DNA of 5,619 nt from the NCBI GenBank assembly GCA_026786125.1, contig JAJAYU010000304.1, forward strand, positions 1-5,619, in the 5' to 3' direction. The translations under genes and the position numbers were made by a program. Source of the DNA: Chamaesiphon sp. Its GTDB lineage: Bacteria; Cyanobacteriota; Cyanobacteriia; Cyanobacteriales; Chamaesiphonaceae. Shown here one piece after another: positions 5,396 to 5,619 of the stretch (its first letter is position 1; the number at the start of each line of letters is the position of its first letter). The notes under the pieces are model-generated. The model searched no databases and was not told where the DNA came from. It saw only the letters and a program-made list of their open reading frames with translations.

Positions 5396-5464
5396 TCCAG
5401 TAACGTTCCGTTGAAATTTGCGTTTATAGCATAATTTGTGAATACAAATAATTTTATTAACAAA

Positions 5465-5599
5465 GAGCAGGGGTTTAAATATAGGGATCTTCATTACCTG
5501 GTATGCTAATCTCGGCTTGTCACTCTCAAACCCTTGCTATTAAGCCAAAAATGACTAAAAAATCTAACGATAATAGATTTTAGGCTCAAGCCCTTGCCA
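5465..5599. repeat. three spaced copies of a CAARCCCTTGC-like motif
   Basis: TCAAACCCTTGCTA (5526-5539) and TCAAGCCCTTGCCA (5586-5599) agree at 12 of 14 bases and lie exactly 60 bp apart. An inverted copy at 5465-5478 agrees at 11 of 14 bases with the first and lies about 60 bp to its left. Between the two direct copies is an 8-bp hairpin (AAAATCTA 5559-5566 with 5574-5581). Such sub-terminal repeats can mark the end of an insertion element, but no transposase is visible here. Confidence 0.35.
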
Positions 5600-5619
5600 G
5601 CAATCATTCTGAGCGTAAA

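Larger units (their letters stand above)
5332..5619. other. right-hand region without a supportable gene
   Basis: This stretch is A/T-rich and closed by frequent stops in most frames. It holds the upstream side of the minus-strand pseudogene, where no convincing promoter was seen, an inverted repeat at 5359-5395, three related 14-base motifs (5465-5599) and an A/T-rich hairpin at 5559-5581. A minus-strand frame open from the window edge to TAG (5508-5506, 37 codons) has no recognisable motif. Confidence 0.5.

Noticed and set aside
5551..5583. ten-codon + strand frame starting at ATG 5551
   Set aside because: It is too short, lacks a ribosome binding site, and consists mostly of the A/T-rich hairpin.
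5506..5619. minus-strand frame open to the window edge (37 codons)
   Set aside because: It runs through the repeat motifs and the A/T-rich hairpin and shows no domain; it may be the tail of an outside gene, but this cannot be supported.

Overview
The window looks like a chromosomal piece of a cyanobacterium. It carries the lipid A gene order lpxC-fabZ-lpxA-lpxB, whose protein sequences have a cyanobacterial look (for example the fabZ N-terminal extension and the PQEWVW stretch of LpxB). CGATCG-rich DNA includes two exact HIP1 octamers (GCGATCGC), and several arrays of 7-base tandem repeats resemble the STRR repeats of that phylum. The genus cannot be told from the sequence.

Left part (1-1012): a possible tail of an upstream gene, then a strong intrinsic terminator (76-106), then a self-contained toxin-antitoxin operon. 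A good sigma-70-type promoter (TTGACT, 17 bp, TACAAT) drives a DUF1778 ribbon-helix-helix antitoxin (229-519). This overlaps by 11 bases a GNAT acetyltransferase toxin of the TacT/AtaT type (509-1012). The promoter spacer is exactly filled by a 5+7+5 inverted repeat, a likely operator for autorepression.

Centre (1013-5014): a second candidate promoter, then lpxC (GTG start), fabZ, lpxA and lpxB (GTG start), all on the + strand. LpxA, LpxC and LpxB are steps 1, 2 and 5 of the Raetz pathway for lipid A. FabZ dehydrates the 3-hydroxyacyl-ACPs that the pathway draws on, so it competes with LpxA for substrate. The gaps between the genes are rather wide (95-188 bp) and hold repeats: a GC-rich interspersed palindromic repeat after lpxC, a hairpin before lpxA, and two different heptamer arrays between lpxA and lpxB, one of which runs through the lpxA stop codon. 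LpxB reads as full length but has Leu where the family has the Arg of the G-S-R motif.

Right part (5015-5619): a convergent minus-strand gene for a small PepSY-type membrane protein, interrupted by an in-frame TAG at codon 20 and carrying a heptamer repeat in its 3' end. Beyond it is about 290 bp without a supportable gene, with an inverted repeat and three related 14-base motifs about 60 bp apart that may mark the edge of something outside the window.

No wholly new system was found. The points most worth a second look are the operator-in-promoter of the toxin-antitoxin pair, the LpxB substitution, the nonsense-interrupted small membrane gene, and the heptamer arrays that intrude into gene ends.
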